In this document: one piece after another, positions 34,942-44,848 of the stretch
Position numbering within the stretch: the first letter of the stretch is position 1
How the letters are laid out: each line of letters starts with the position of its first letter
From: Sphingomonas sp. S-NIH.Pt15_0812
GTDB taxonomy: Bacteria > Pseudomonadota > Alphaproteobacteria > Sphingomonadales > Sphingomonadaceae
Reading direction: 5' to 3'
Assembly: GCF_003951315.1 (NCBI RefSeq)
Contig: NZ_QLJH01000010.1
Location: 68,253 to 132,252 of the forward strand
Length of the DNA: 64,000 nt
Translations under genes and position numbers: made by a program
Notes under the pieces: model-generated
What the model saw: the letters and a program-made list of their open reading frames with translations, nothing else
Databases searched by the model: none
Told to the model about the DNA's origin: nothing

Positions 34942-35586
34942 TCAATCGGCAAGCGCGATGGCCGCCGCCAGCAAGGCGTCCTCTTCCGGCACGGCGACCG
35001 CCGTGGAGCGGCCCCAGCCGGGGCCGGCGGCGGTCAGGATGGCGGGGCTGAGCGCGGCGAGGCGGATGCGGGCGCGGTCCACGCCGCCCGCCGCCAGCGC
35101 CCGCGCCGCGCGGGCCGAATGGAGCAATGCGACGCTGCCCGACAATCCGGCCCAGTCCGCCGGCGTCACCGGCCGCGGGTCGGCGGCATAGACGGTGATC
35201 GCGGTCACGCCCGGCACCGCCATGCGCTCGCGCCCGGCCAGATGGAGCAGGCGGGTCTCGCCACGATCCGCGGTCAGTGCCGCCACGCCCGCCGCACCGG
35301 TCCGCACCACGCGTAGGCCCGCCGCGCGCGCCGCCGCCGCCGTCGCCGATCCCACCGCCCAGACCGGCAGGCGGGCGAGCGACGTGGCGGCGATGTCCGC
35401 GTGGCGGACGGCATTGGCGCTGGTCAGCACCAGCGCGTCGAAACCGGCCGGGTCGGGCGGTGTCCAGGCGACGGGGACGATGGCGAAGAGCGGACGGCGA
35501 ATCACTGTTGCGCCCAATGCGGCGAGCCGATCGGCGGTGCGTCCATTGCCCGGTTCCGGGCGGAGCACCGCGATCGGCCGGGTCAC
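34942..35586 (-). CDS. hemD: Uroporphyrinogen-III synthase
   Basis: HemD closes hydroxymethylbilane to uroporphyrinogen III with inversion of ring D. The 214-residue protein has weak sequence conservation, as usual, but shows the N-terminal AVLRPEPGNGRTADRLAALG, FDALVLTSANAVRH, WAVGSATAAAARAAGL and a late LLHSARAARAL segment in the expected order. It starts at GTG in a GTGA overlap with the hemC stop, which strongly supports the call. Its product feeds both haem and the cobalamin pathway encoded in the first third of the window. Confidence 0.9.
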   Translation of the reverse strand: MTRPIAVLRPEPGNGRTADRLAALGATVIRRPLFAIVPVAWTPPDPAGFDALVLTSANAVRHADIAATSLARLPVWAVGSATAAAARAAGLRVVRTGAAGVAALTADRGETRLLHLAGRERMAVPGVTAITVYAADPRPVTPADWAGLSGSVALLHSARAARALAAGGVDRARIRLAALSPAILTAAGPGWGRSTAVAVPEEDALLAAAIALAD

Positions 35587-36494
35587 GCCCCGAACAAGCG
35601 GCGCACAGGATCGGGCGCGCGGGCGAGCAGATCGGCGGCCAGGCGGTCGCCCAGCGGCTCGCCGACCGCGCCCTCCACCGCCCCCTCGACCGAATGCACG
35701 CCATCCTCCGACAGCAGTTCGGCGCGCAGCGACAGCGTCTCGCCCGCAAGGCTCGCCAGCGCCGCGACCGGCGAGTGGCAGTCGGCACGGAGCGCGGCGA
35801 GCAGCGCGCGTTCGGCGGCGACGCAGACATGGGTCGGCGCGTCGTCGATCGCGGCCAGCCGGACCAGCGCGGTGGAGTCCGCGCGCCGCACCTCGATGCC
35901 GACCGCCCCTTGCGCGGGCGCGGGGAGCATCAGGTCGGTCGGCACCGCGACGCCGACCTCGCCCCGGCCCAGGCGGTCGAGTCCGGCAGCGGCGAGCAGC
36001 GTCGCGTCGACCTCGCCCGCGGCCAGCTTGGCGAGCCGCGTCTCGACATTGCCGCGCAGCAGGACGACGTTCAGGTCCGGCCGGTGGCGCAGCATCTGCG
36101 CGCGGCGGCGCGGGCTGCTGGTGCCCAGCGTCGCATGGAGGGGCAGGTCGACGGGCGAAGTCGCGCCGATCAGGCGGTCGCGGACATCGGCGCGCGGCAG
36201 CATCGCGGCGATCGCGATCGCATCCGGGCGCACCGTCTCGACATCCTTCATCGAATGGACCGCCGCGTCGATCTCCTCGCCGAGGAGCGCGCGGTCGAGT
36301 TCCTTGGTCCACAGCGCCTTGCCGCCGATCTCGGCGAGCGCACGGTCCTGCACCCGGTCGCCGGTGGTGCGGATCACCACCAGCTCCACCTGGTCGCGCG
36401 ACCAGCCATGCGCGGCGCATAGCGCGTCACGCACCATGTTCGCCTGGGTGAGCGCCAGCGGCGAACCGCGCGTGCCGAGCCGGAACCGGATCAT
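35583..36494 (-). CDS. hemC: Hydroxymethylbilane synthase (porphobilinogen deaminase)
   Basis: HemC polymerises four porphobilinogens into hydroxymethylbilane using a dipyrromethane cofactor bound to cysteine. The 303-residue protein has RLGTRGSPLALTQANMV at the N-terminus, HSMKDVETVRPD, GTSSPRRRAQ and LRADCHSPVAALAS, in which the cysteine is the cofactor site. Length is normal. It diverges from tsaD with an 82-bp gap that must hold both promoters. Confidence 0.97.
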   Translation of the reverse strand: MIRFRLGTRGSPLALTQANMVRDALCAAHGWSRDQVELVVIRTTGDRVQDRALAEIGGKALWTKELDRALLGEEIDAAVHSMKDVETVRPDAIAIAAMLPRADVRDRLIGATSPVDLPLHATLGTSSPRRRAQMLRHRPDLNVVLLRGNVETRLAKLAAGEVDATLLAAAGLDRLGRGEVGVAVPTDLMLPAPAQGAVGIEVRRADSTALVRLAAIDDAPTHVCVAAERALLAALRADCHSPVAALASLAGETLSLRAELLSEDGVHSVEGAVEGAVGEPLGDRLAADLLARAPDPVRRLFGA

Positions 36495-36576
36495 CCCGCC
36501 CGCCTAGCCGCTGGCCCGACCGCTGGGCAAGAGGGGACGTTTCCCCTTCGCCGCGAATGGTTCTACAGGGGGAGCC

Positions 36577-37602
36577 ATGCTGATCCTTGGCCTAGAATCC
36601 TCCTGCGACGAGACGGCGGCGGCGCTGGTCACCGGCGACCGTCGCGTGCTGGCGCATCGCCTCGCCGGGCAGGAGGCGGCGCACGCCCCCTATGGCGGCG
36701 TCGTCCCCGAAATCGCCGCGCGCGCGCATGTCGAGGCGCTGGAGCCGCTGATTGCGGCGACGCTGGACGATGCCGGCGTGACCCTGGACCAGGTCGATGC
36801 GATCGCCGCCACCGCCGGGCCGGGCCTGATCGGCGGGGTGATGGTCGGGCTGGTGACCGGCAAGGCGCTGGCCCATGCCACGGGCAAGCCGCTGGTCGCG
36901 GTCAACCATCTGGAGGGCCATGCCCTCAGCCCGCGCCTGTCCGATCCCGATCTGGCCTTTCCCTATCTGCTGCTGCTGGTGTCGGGCGGCCATTGCCAGT
37001 TGCTGCTGGTCGAGGGGGTCGGCCGCTACAAGCGGCTGGCGACGACGATCGACGACGCGGCGGGAGAGGCGTTCGACAAGACCGCCAAGCTGTTGAAGCT
37101 GGGCTTCCCCGGCGGTCCGGCGGTGGAGCGGGCGGCGGCCCTGGGCGATCCGAAGGCGGTGCCGCTGCCGCGTCCGCTGAAGGGCGCGGCCGAGCCGCAT
37201 TTCTCCTTCGCCGGGCTGAAGAGCGCGGTGGCGCGCGCGGTCGGGCAATATTCCGCGGAGGATCTGGCCGCGTCCTTCCAGGCGGCGGTGGTCGACTGCC
37301 TGATCGACCGCACCACGCGCGCGCTCCAGGCCGCGCCCGATGCCGGGACGCTGGTGGTGGCGGGCGGCGTCGCGGCGAACGGCGCGGTGCGCACGGCGCT
37401 GGAGGCGCTGGCGACGGCGCATGGCCGCCGCTTCGTCGCGCCGCCGCTCTGGCTATGCACCGACAATGCGGCGATGATCGCCTGGGCGGGCGCGGAGCGG
37501 TTCGCCGCCGGCCTGACCGATCCGCTCGACCTGCCGGCGCGACCGCGCTGGCCGCTCGACCCGGCGGCGGAGGCGGTGCGTGGCGCGGGAGTGAAGGCAT
37601 GA
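36577..37602 (+). CDS. tsaD: tRNA N6-adenosine threonylcarbamoyltransferase TsaD
   Basis: TsaD transfers threonylcarbamoyl to A37 of tRNAs that read ANN codons. The 341-residue protein starts [17 protein letters not shown] and carries the metal-binding [12 protein letters not shown] motif, [11 protein letters not shown] and the [12 protein letters not shown] nucleotide-binding segment. GGGGGAG lies just upstream of the ATG. Its stop overlaps the gpsA start by 4 bp. Confidence 0.97.
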   Translation: MLILGLESSCDETAAALVTGDRRVLAHRLAGQEAAHAPYGGVVPEIAARAHVEALEPLIAATLDDAGVTLDQVDAIAATAGPGLIGGVMVGLVTGKALAHATGKPLVAVNHLEGHALSPRLSDPDLAFPYLLLLVSGGHCQLLLVEGVGRYKRLATTIDDAAGEAFDKTAKLLKLGFPGGPAVERAAALGDPKAVPLPRPLKGAAEPHFSFAGLKSAVARAVGQYSAEDLAASFQAAVVDCLIDRTTRALQAAPDAGTLVVAGGVAANGAVRTALEALATAHGRRFVAPPLWLCTDNAAMIAWAGAERFAAGLTDPLDLPARPRWPLDPAAEAVRGAGVKA

Positions 37603-38576
37603 GGATCGGGGTGATCGGCGGCGGCGCCTGGGGCACCGCGCTGGCGCAGGTGGCGGCGCATGGCGGGCGCGAGGTGCTGCTCTGGGCGCGCGAGCCGGAG
37701 GTGGTGGACAGCGTCACCGCCGATCGGCGCAACCATCTGTTCCTGCCCGGCATCGATCTGGCCCCGACGATCCGCGCAACGGGGGTGCTCGCCGACCTGG
37801 CCGAGGTCGACGCGCTGCTGGTGGTCGCGCCGGCGCAGCATGTCGGCGCGGTGCTGGCCGAAACGCCGGTCGGTCGCCGCCCGCTGGTGCTGTGCGCCAA
37901 GGGGATCGAGGCGGGCAGCCGGCGGCTGGTCGGCGAGGTGGCGCGCGCCGTCCACCGCCACGCGCCGATCGCGGTGCTGTCCGGCCCGACCTTCGCGCAT
38001 GAGGTGGCGCGCGGATTGCCGACGGCGGTGACCCTGGCCTGCGAGGACGAAGGCTTGCGCGCGGCGCTGGCGGAGCGGATCGCCGCGCCGCATTTCCGGC
38101 CCTATGGCTCCAGCGACGTGACCGGCGCGGAGATCGGCGGCGCGGTGAAGAACGTGCTGGCGATCGGCTGCGGCGTGGTCGAGGGCGCCGGGCTGGGCCA
38201 GAATGCGCGCGCCGCGCTGATCGCGCGCGGCTTTGCCGAGATGACCCGGTTCGGCCTGGCGCGCGGCGCGCGGGCGGAGACGCTGGCGGGATTGTCGGGA
38301 CTGGGCGACCTGGTGCTGACCTGTTCCTCGACCAGCAGCCGCAACTTCTCGCTGGGCGTCGGCCTGGGGCGGGGCGAGCCGGCCGCGTCGCTGCTCGCCG
38401 ACCGGCGGACGGTGGCGGAGGGGGCGTTCACCGCGCCGGTGCTGGCCCAGGCGGCGCGCGAGGCGGGGGTCGACATGCCGGTGACCGACGCGGTCTGCCG
38501 CCTGCTGGACGGCGCGGGCGCGACCGAGGTGATCGGCGCGCTCCTCGCCCGTCCGCTGCGCGACGAGGGGGTTTGA
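37599..38576 (+). CDS. gpsA: Glycerol-3-phosphate dehydrogenase (NAD(P)+)
   Basis: GpsA reduces dihydroxyacetone phosphate to sn-glycerol 3-phosphate for phospholipid synthesis. The 325-residue protein begins [18 protein letters not shown] (Rossmann motif), has [17 protein letters not shown] and the [17 protein letters not shown] segment with the catalytic lysine, and closes with [18 protein letters not shown]. It is translationally coupled to tsaD by an ATGA overlap. Confidence 0.97.
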   Translation: MRIGVIGGGAWGTALAQVAAHGGREVLLWAREPEVVDSVTADRRNHLFLPGIDLAPTIRATGVLADLAEVDALLVVAPAQHVGAVLAETPVGRRPLVLCAKGIEAGSRRLVGEVARAVHRHAPIAVLSGPTFAHEVARGLPTAVTLACEDEGLRAALAERIAAPHFRPYGSSDVTGAEIGGAVKNVLAIGCGVVEGAGLGQNARAALIARGFAEMTRFGLARGARAETLAGLSGLGDLVLTCSSTSSRNFSLGVGLGRGEPAASLLADRRTVAEGAFTAPVLAQAAREAGVDMPVTDAVCRLLDGAGATEVIGALLARPLRDEGV

Positions 38577-38675
38577 AGAGGGACGTGCCAAGCGCGCGAA
38601 GCGGTGACGCAAGCGGCCAGGCCGGTTTGCGTGTCCGCGCCTTTATGGTTCGATGACAGGGCCGCGACCTCCGCT

Positions 38676-38753
38676 CGGCATTGCGAGCGCAGCGAAGCAA
38701 TCCAGGGCGTCACGCGCGCGGCGGTGGATTGCTTCGCTACGCTCGCAATGACG
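38676..38753. repeat. Intergenic inverted repeat (second family)
   Basis: Two 29-bp arms (38676-38704 and 38725-38753) are inverted copies with two mismatches; each carries ATTGCGAGCGxAGCGAAGCAA. The spacer is 20 bp. This motif resembles a short repeat I have seen dispersed in alphaproteobacterial genomes. It lies between gpsA and the convergent AsmA gene, where it could form a hairpin in both transcripts. The rest of 38577-38800 shows no gene. Confidence 0.8.
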
Positions 38754-38800
38754 GCTGGGGTCGACCCGATGGCATCTTGATCTAGAAAATTGCAGACCGC

Positions 38801-40651
38801 CTACCGCAGCGCCCGCGCCGACAGGCCCGCACAGTCGGCGTCGGTGGCGGTGGGGCCGTTGTGACCGGTGATCTTGCGACCGATCGCCTTCAGGATGTTG
38901 CCCGCCGAGCGCACCTCGGGCGGGACGGTGAGTTGAGGTGCCTGGATCGTGCCGCGCAGATAGGCCTGGCCTGGAATGCGCAGCAGCGCCGATCCCTTGG
39001 GCGCGCCGTGCAGCGTCAGCGCCAGCCGTTCGTCGGGGAAGCGGATCAGCCCCTCGCCCCGCAACTGGCTGACGGCGGTGTCGATCACCAGCGGGTCGGG
39101 GCGGGCGGTGCCGTTGGTCATCCGCAGCCGCGTGACCAGGCAGCGCAGCGCGCTATGGTCGTCGCTGCCCGCCAGCAGCGCGCGGCCGGCGTCGAAGCCC
39201 AGGGCGGCGGCGTAGCGGGCCGGCAACTGGCCCTGGCGCACGGTGAAGCCGATCGTGCCGCTCGACCGGCCGACCGCCGCGCGGATCGTCTCGCCCGTGC
39301 CGGTCAGCCGCACCCGCGCCGCCAGCTTGCCGGTGAAGGCGCCGCCCGCCGCGAACGCACCGACATCGCCGCCCGCCAGATTCAGGTCGAGCGTCAGCGT
39401 CGGCGCGGGCTGGCCGCGTCGCTGGTCGACCACCGCGCGGCCGGTGATCCGTCCCTGCGCCAGGTCGAGCCGGAGCGGCGCCAGCGTCAGCAGCCGATGG
39501 TCGAGCGTCAGCACGCCCGCCAGCCCCTCGACCGGGGGCGAGGAACTGCCGACGATCCGCCCGACCTTGAAGGCGAGCCGGCCATCGGTCGAATCGATCT
39601 TGCCGATGTCGATCCGGGTATTGGGCACCAGGCGCGGGCCGATCCGCGCCTCCAGCGCCGCCGCCTCCGCCCGCCCTCGCGCGGAGGTCAGGTCGTTGAA
39701 GTCGAACGCCTTGCTGGTGAAGGCGCCATCGATCTTCGACCGCCCCTCCACCTTGTCGACCGTGACATGGCCGGTCAGGTCGGACCGGCCGATCGTGCCG
39801 GTCAGGCCGGTGACGACCCAGCGGTCCGGATCGTGGCGCACCCGGGCCTTCAGCGTGACCGGGCGGGTGTGGAACAGGCCGGCCTCGATCACCGTGTCGA
39901 TCCGCTTCAGATCGTCGCCGCGCGCGGTCACGGCGATGTCCATGCGGGCGGGGTCGAGCGGCCGGTCCATCCGCCCGGTCGCGGTCATCGCCAGCCGGTC
40001 GCCCTCGATCCGCGCGGTGAAGGGCCAGGGCCGGCCACTGGTCGGTGCCGGGCCGGCCAGCGCCAGCCGCACCGGCGCGCCCGCCACTGTGCCGGTGCCC
40101 TGCGCCCGCAGGCCGGTCACCGGATCGGCGGTGAGGGTGAGGCGCGCCGTCCGGTCGCGCTTGGCATCGGCATAGCGGATCACCGCATCGCGGACGGTCA
40201 GCGTGCCGAGATCGGTGCCGCTGTCCTGCTCGCCGCCCTTGGCCCGGGGCGCGTCGGGGGATTGCCAGTTGGTGCGGCCGGCCTTGTCGCGCGCGAAGGA
40301 CAGCGCCACGCCACTGGCGACGATATCCTGCGGGCGGACGCCGCCGCGCAGCATCGTCCAGATCGGCAGGCGGAACTGCAGGCGGTCGATCTTCACGAAA
40401 TCGCCGGGACCGGCCCAGTCCGCCTGGGGAATGCGCAGGTCGCGGACGGCGATGAGCGGGCGGAAGCCGAAATAGTCGGTCCGCTCCACCGACCCGATCG
40501 TCACCGGCCGACCGAACCGCCGGCTCGCCTCGCGCTCGACCAGCGGCCGCAGCCAGCCCCAGGGGAAGGCGGCGACCAGCAGCAATAGTAGAAGAAGGAG
40601 CCCGATCAGCGCCGCCGCGACGATCCGGCGACGACGTCCGGTATGATCCAT
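38801..40651 (-). CDS. AsmA family protein
   Basis: This 616-residue protein has a basic N-terminus, one transmembrane helix (IVAAALIGLLLLLLLLVAAFPW, about 10-31) and a long periplasmic domain starting LRPLVEREASRRFGRPVTIG, the typical AsmA opening. AsmA-like proteins resemble Vps13-type bridges and are implicated in phospholipid transport between membranes in Gram-negative bacteria. The C-terminal half (about 440-600) holds the DUF-like repeat ending in RIPGQAYLRGTIQAPQLTVP. It is convergent with gpsA. Confidence 0.88.
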   Translation of the reverse strand: MDHTGRRRRIVAAALIGLLLLLLLLVAAFPWGWLRPLVEREASRRFGRPVTIGSVERTDYFGFRPLIAVRDLRIPQADWAGPGDFVKIDRLQFRLPIWTMLRGGVRPQDIVASGVALSFARDKAGRTNWQSPDAPRAKGGEQDSGTDLGTLTVRDAVIRYADAKRDRTARLTLTADPVTGLRAQGTGTVAGAPVRLALAGPAPTSGRPWPFTARIEGDRLAMTATGRMDRPLDPARMDIAVTARGDDLKRIDTVIEAGLFHTRPVTLKARVRHDPDRWVVTGLTGTIGRSDLTGHVTVDKVEGRSKIDGAFTSKAFDFNDLTSARGRAEAAALEARIGPRLVPNTRIDIGKIDSTDGRLAFKVGRIVGSSSPPVEGLAGVLTLDHRLLTLAPLRLDLAQGRITGRAVVDQRRGQPAPTLTLDLNLAGGDVGAFAAGGAFTGKLAARVRLTGTGETIRAAVGRSSGTIGFTVRQGQLPARYAAALGFDAGRALLAGSDDHSALRCLVTRLRMTNGTARPDPLVIDTAVSQLRGEGLIRFPDERLALTLHGAPKGSALLRIPGQAYLRGTIQAPQLTVPPEVRSAGNILKAIGRKITGHNGPTATDADCAGLSARALR

Positions 40652-40707
40652 ATCAGGCTCGACGCGTAAGCCCTGCCGATCGTTCCGCTTGCGTCAGGAG
40701 TGCAGAC

Positions 40708-40869
40708 TTAAAAATCCACCGCGATTCCCTTGTGTTCCCAATCCCCATAGCGGACCGGATCGCGCCCCAGCGGATCGTCCTGGCGTTCGGGCGCGGGGCG
40801 CGGCTGCGGCACCGGCGGATTGGGGGAGAGATATTCGGGCGGTTTGACGTGGTCGGGACGCTGGCCCAT
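40708..40869 (-). CDS. DUF1674 / SdhAF4-like small protein
   Basis: This 53-residue protein starts MGQRPDHVKPPEYLS, has a proline-rich middle, and ends DPVRYGDWEHKGIAVDF. The C-terminal D-P-x-R-Y-G-D-W-E-x-x-G-x-x-x-D-F block is the signature of DUF1674, the family of the SdhAF4 factor that helps flavinate or assemble succinate dehydrogenase. It lies 56 bp ahead of the AsmA gene on the same strand. It is easy to miss because of its size, but the motif is nearly diagnostic. Confidence 0.85.
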   Translation of the reverse strand: MGQRPDHVKPPEYLSPNPPVPQPRPAPERQDDPLGRDPVRYGDWEHKGIAVDF

Positions 40870-40968
40870 GGCTGGCTCTCACATGTATCGGGCGGGGTGT
40901 CGCCCATATAGGGTCGCGGTCCACCGGGCGCGAGGCCCGCTTATTCCAAGAACGGTTGCTCCACGATC

Positions 40969-42285
40969 ATGCCGAAACCGCCCGCTTCCCCACGCCAGCC
41001 CGATCCGCTGGGCACCGCCACCCGCCGCGCGTCGCTGCGCCTGCTCGACGCGGTGCTGCGCCGGGGCGAGCCGCTCGAATCGGCGCTGGCCCATGCCACC
41101 CGCGCGCTGCCCGGCGGGCCGGACCGGGGCCTGGCCCATGCCATCGCGGCGGAGACGCTGCGCCGCCTGCCCGATCTCGACGCGCTGATCGACAGCGCGA
41201 CGCGCCAGCGCCTGCCCGACGATGCCAAGGCGCGGTTCGCGCTGCGCATCGCGCTGGCGCAGGTGCTGGGACTGGGCACGCCGCCGCATGCCGCGATCGC
41301 GACGGTGCTGCCGCTGGTCGATGGCGGCCCGCGCAAGCTGGTCCATGGCGTGTTCGGCACGCTGATGCGCCAGGGCGTGACCTTGCCGGAGGTCGCGCGC
41401 CTGCCCGATTCGGCGGCGGCGCGGTGGGAGATGCACTGGGGCATGGCGATGGTCGAGGCGGCGGAGGCCGCGATCGCCGCGCCGCCGCCGGTCGACCTGT
41501 CGCTGCGCGATCCCGCCGCGACGGCGGCCTGGGCGGAGCGGCTGGACGGCGTCAGCCTCGCGCCCGGCCATGTCCGGCTGGGCCCGGATCATGCGCCGAT
41601 CCCCGACCTGCCCGGCTTCAAGGAGGGAGCCTGGTGGGTGCAGGACATCGCCGCCTCGCTGCCCGCCCGGCTGATCGGCACGGGGGAGGGCACGTTGCTC
41701 GACCTGTGCGCCGCGCCCGGCGGCAAGACGCTGCAGCTCGCCGCCGCCGGCTGGCGGGTCACGGCGGTCGACCAGTCGGAAAGTCGTCTGGCGCGACTTT
41801 CGGACAATCTCGACCGCACCGGCCTGTCCGCCGAGGTGGTGCGCGCCGACCTGCTCGACTGGACGCCGCCCGCGCCCGCCGACGTGGTGCTGCTCGACGC
41901 GCCGTGCAGCGCGACCGGTATCTTCCGCCGCCATCCCGACGTGCTCTACCGTGTCCGCCCCTCGGTCATCGCCGAGATGGCGGAGATGCAGGGCAAGCTG
42001 CTCGCCCGCGCCGCCGACTGGGTGAAGCCGGGCGGCACCCTGGTCTATGCCACCTGCTCGCTGGAGCCGGCGGAGGGCGAGCGGCGGCTGGCCGCGTTCC
42101 TCGAATCGCGCAGCGACTATGCGCTGGTTGCGCCTGCGGCGGCGGTGCTGCCGGAAGGGGTGACGGCCGATCCGGGCGGCTGGCTGCGCACCGGGCCGAC
42201 GATGCTGGCCGATCGGGGCCGGATGGACGGCTTCTTCATCGCGCAGCTGACGCGCACGCTTTCGTCGGGCTCCGGCGTTCGCTAA
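40969..42285 (+). CDS. RsmB-type rRNA cytosine-C5 methyltransferase
   Basis: This 438-residue protein has an N-terminal NusB-like helical domain (about 20-150) followed by a NOL1/NOP2/Sun-type methyltransferase domain. Motifs include [16 protein letters not shown] for [27 protein letters not shown] (catalytic-fold Cys) and [13 protein letters not shown] with the nucleophile cysteine. The layout matches RsmB (Fmu), which makes m5C967 in 16S rRNA. It precedes rpe by 10 bp. Confidence 0.92.
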   Translation: MPKPPASPRQPDPLGTATRRASLRLLDAVLRRGEPLESALAHATRALPGGPDRGLAHAIAAETLRRLPDLDALIDSATRQRLPDDAKARFALRIALAQVLGLGTPPHAAIATVLPLVDGGPRKLVHGVFGTLMRQGVTLPEVARLPDSAAARWEMHWGMAMVEAAEAAIAAPPPVDLSLRDPAATAAWAERLDGVSLAPGHVRLGPDHAPIPDLPGFKEGAWWVQDIAASLPARLIGTGEGTLLDLCAAPGGKTLQLAAAGWRVTAVDQSESRLARLSDNLDRTGLSAEVVRADLLDWTPPAPADVVLLDAPCSATGIFRRHPDVLYRVRPSVIAEMAEMQGKLLARAADWVKPGGTLVYATCSLEPAEGERRLAAFLESRSDYALVAPAAAVLPEGVTADPGGWLRTGPTMLADRGRMDGFFIAQLTRTLSSGSGVR

Positions 42286-42295
42286 CAGGGCCGCC

Positions 42296-42970
42296 ATGTC
42301 GACCCGCGCCCCCCGTCCCGTCCGCATCGCCCCGTCCATCCTGTCCGCCGACTTCGCCCGGTTGGGCGAGGAGGTCCGCGCGATCGACGAAGCCGGTGCG
42401 GACTGGATCCATATCGACGTGATGGACGGCCATTTCGTGCCCAACATCAGCATGGGGCCGGCGATCGTGAAGGCGATCCGGCCGGTCACGGCCAAGCCGT
42501 TCGACGTCCACCTGATGATCGCGCCGGTCGACCCCTATCTGGAGGCGTTCGCCGAGGCCGGGGCCGACTGCATCACCGTCCATCCGGAGGCGGGGCCGCA
42601 CGTCCATCGCACGGTGCAGACGATCAAGGCGCTGGGCAAGCGCGCCGGCGTGGTGCTGTGCCCGGCGACGCCGGTCGACACGCTCGACTATCTGATCGAC
42701 CTGGTCGACCTGGTGCTGGTGATGAGCGTCAATCCGGGGTTCGGCGGGCAGCATTTCATCGACAGCCAGCTCGGCAAGATCGCCGCGATCCGCGCGATGA
42801 TCGATGCCACCGGCCGCGACATCGACCTGGAGGTGGATGGCGGCGTCGATCCGGTCCATGCGCCGCGCTGCATCGCCGCCGGGGCCGATGCGCTGGTCGC
42901 GGGCACCGCCGCCTTCCGCGGCGGGCCGAGCCGATATGCCGCCAATATCGCGGCGCTGCGCGCCGGGTGA
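42296..42970 (+). CDS. rpe: Ribulose-phosphate 3-epimerase
   Basis: Rpe interconverts ribulose 5-phosphate and xylulose 5-phosphate. The 224-residue TIM-barrel protein shows [35 protein letters not shown] with a metal-ligand histidine and aspartate, FDVHLMI, and [11 protein letters not shown] with the phosphate site, and LEVDGGVDP. Length is normal. The stop overlaps the GTG start of the next gene by 4 bp. Confidence 0.97.
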   Translation: MSTRAPRPVRIAPSILSADFARLGEEVRAIDEAGADWIHIDVMDGHFVPNISMGPAIVKAIRPVTAKPFDVHLMIAPVDPYLEAFAEAGADCITVHPEAGPHVHRTVQTIKALGKRAGVVLCPATPVDTLDYLIDLVDLVLVMSVNPGFGGQHFIDSQLGKIAAIRAMIDATGRDIDLEVDGGVDPVHAPRCIAAGADALVAGTAAFRGGPSRYAANIAALRAG

Positions 42971-44730
42971 AACGGCCCGCGTTCGACGCGATGCTCCGGC
43001 CGCGTTCCAGCGATGACGTGCCGATCGACGGGGTGGAGGAGGGCAAGCGCCTGGTCCGCGCCGCCGGGGGCGGCACCCCGTCGCTGGCGGAGCGGGTGGC
43101 GGAACGGTTGCGCTCCTTCGCCTGGGCGGCGCCGCTCCACGGCCTGCGGCTGAACGGCCGCCAGCCGGTGCGGCTGGTGGCGGTGCCGATCGACCCGATC
43201 CCCGGCGACGTCGCGCGCGGCAAGGCGATGCTGGCCGGGCAGATCAATTATCTGGGCGAGGCACGCGACCTGGCACGGCTGGACCTCGCCAAGCCCGACT
43301 GGACGCCGGGGTTCGACCAGTATCTGCACGGCTTCGACTGGCTGCGCGACCTGGCGATGGCCGGCTCGCTGTCGCAGGGCGTACCGGTGGCGGAGGCGCT
43401 GATGAGCCGCTGGCTGGCGCGCCATGCCGACAAGCCGGCCGATCCTGCTTGGTCGCCGGCGCTGTGGGGGCGGCGCATCCTGTTCTGGACGGCGCACGCG
43501 CCGCTGATCCTGTCGTCGACCGACGTGGTGTACCGGGCGCAACTGCTCAACGCCCTGGCGCGGGGCGCGCGGCATCTGGACCGCTGGGCCGACAAGGCGG
43601 TGGCGGGGACCGGCCGGATCGCGGCGTGGAGCGGCATCATCGCCGCCGGGCTGCTGATCCCCGGCGGCGAGCAGCGCCGGGCCTTTGGCGAGCGGGGGCT
43701 GGCGCGGGCGCTGGCCAGCGGGACCTTCGGCGATGGCGGCGTGGTGTCGCGCGGCCCGGCCGACCTGCTGGAGGCGGTGATGCTGCTCGGCATGGTCCGC
43801 GCCTGTTACGAGGCGCGCGGGCTGGAGCCGCCCGAGCTGATGCGCGCCGCCCTGTCGCGGATGGTGCCGGCGCTGCTCGGCGTGATGCATGGCGACCGCA
43901 CCCTGTCCTGCTGGCAGGGCGGCGGCCCCTCGACCGAGGCGCATGTCGCCGCGGTGATCGAGGCGAGCTGCATCCGCACCCGGCCGCTACGCCAGTCGCG
44001 CGACTGGGGCTATCAGCGGCTGGCGGCGGCGGGGGCGGTGCTGATCGTCGATGCCGCCCCGCCGCCGATCGCGCGGCTGGCGGCGGGGGGCTGCGCCTCG
44101 ACGCTGGCGTTCGAATTCTCCGACGGGCCGGACCGGCTGGTGGTCAATTGCGGCGGCGCGCGCGACCATGTCGTGCAACTGCCCGGCGGGCTGGCGGAGG
44201 GGCTGCGCACCACCGCCGCGCATTCGACGCTGACCTTGGCCGACAGCAACTCCACCGCCATCCTTCCCGACGGCACGCTGGGGCGCGGCGTCACCGAGGT
44301 CGAGCTGTCGCGCCAGGAATCCGAGGGGGCGAGCCGGATCGAGGCGAGCCATGACGGCTATGCCGCGCGCTGGGGCTTCCTCCATCGCCGCCAGTTGCTG
44401 CTGACCGGCGACGGGCGCGAGCTGCGCGGCGAGGACGCCTTGCTGCCGGCGGGCAAGCGCCGGCCCGGTGCCGACACCGCCTTCACGCTCCGCTTCCATC
44501 TGGGGCCGGGGGTGGAGGCGACGCCGCCGGCGGAGGGGCCGGCGGTGATTCTGCGCACCGCGAACGGCGCAATCTGGCAGTTCCGCTGCAAGGGCGGCAC
44601 GCTGTCGATCGACGACAGCCTGTGGATCGACGGGCAGGGTCGGCCGGTCGGTATCCGCCAGCTCGTGATCGTCGGCCAGGCCACCGGCGGCGGCGCCCAT
44701 GTCAGCTGGGTGATGAAGCGGGCGGCGTGA
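42967..44730 (+). CDS. Heparinase II/III-like protein
   Basis: This 587-residue protein has an N-terminal alpha-toroid region (about 60-330, for example [20 protein letters not shown] and [12 protein letters not shown]) and a C-terminal beta-rich heparinase II/III-like domain (about 370-580, with [13 protein letters not shown] and [16 protein letters not shown]). Such proteins are common in alphaproteobacteria beside rpe and purH; they resemble polysaccharide lyases, but their substrate is generally unknown. It starts with GTG overlapping the rpe stop, implying coupling. Confidence 0.87.
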   Translation: MKRPAFDAMLRPRSSDDVPIDGVEEGKRLVRAAGGGTPSLAERVAERLRSFAWAAPLHGLRLNGRQPVRLVAVPIDPIPGDVARGKAMLAGQINYLGEARDLARLDLAKPDWTPGFDQYLHGFDWLRDLAMAGSLSQGVPVAEALMSRWLARHADKPADPAWSPALWGRRILFWTAHAPLILSSTDVVYRAQLLNALARGARHLDRWADKAVAGTGRIAAWSGIIAAGLLIPGGEQRRAFGERGLARALASGTFGDGGVVSRGPADLLEAVMLLGMVRACYEARGLEPPELMRAALSRMVPALLGVMHGDRTLSCWQGGGPSTEAHVAAVIEASCIRTRPLRQSRDWGYQRLAAAGAVLIVDAAPPPIARLAAGGCASTLAFEFSDGPDRLVVNCGGARDHVVQLPGGLAEGLRTTAAHSTLTLADSNSTAILPDGTLGRGVTEVELSRQESEGASRIEASHDGYAARWGFLHRRQLLLTGDGRELRGEDALLPAGKRRPGADTAFTLRFHLGPGVEATPPAEGPAVILRTANGAIWQFRCKGGTLSIDDSLWIDGQGRPVGIRQLVIVGQATGGGAHVSWVMKRAA

Positions 44731-44848
44731 TCCGGACCGGGGCGACGATCCCGGTATAAAATCGGATCGCAGGGGCTTGGGTGCGGCCGTTCCTAGCGTG
44801 TAAGGCCGCCGCAACCGTTCCTTTCCCCCATCCCCCCGAGGATATTCC

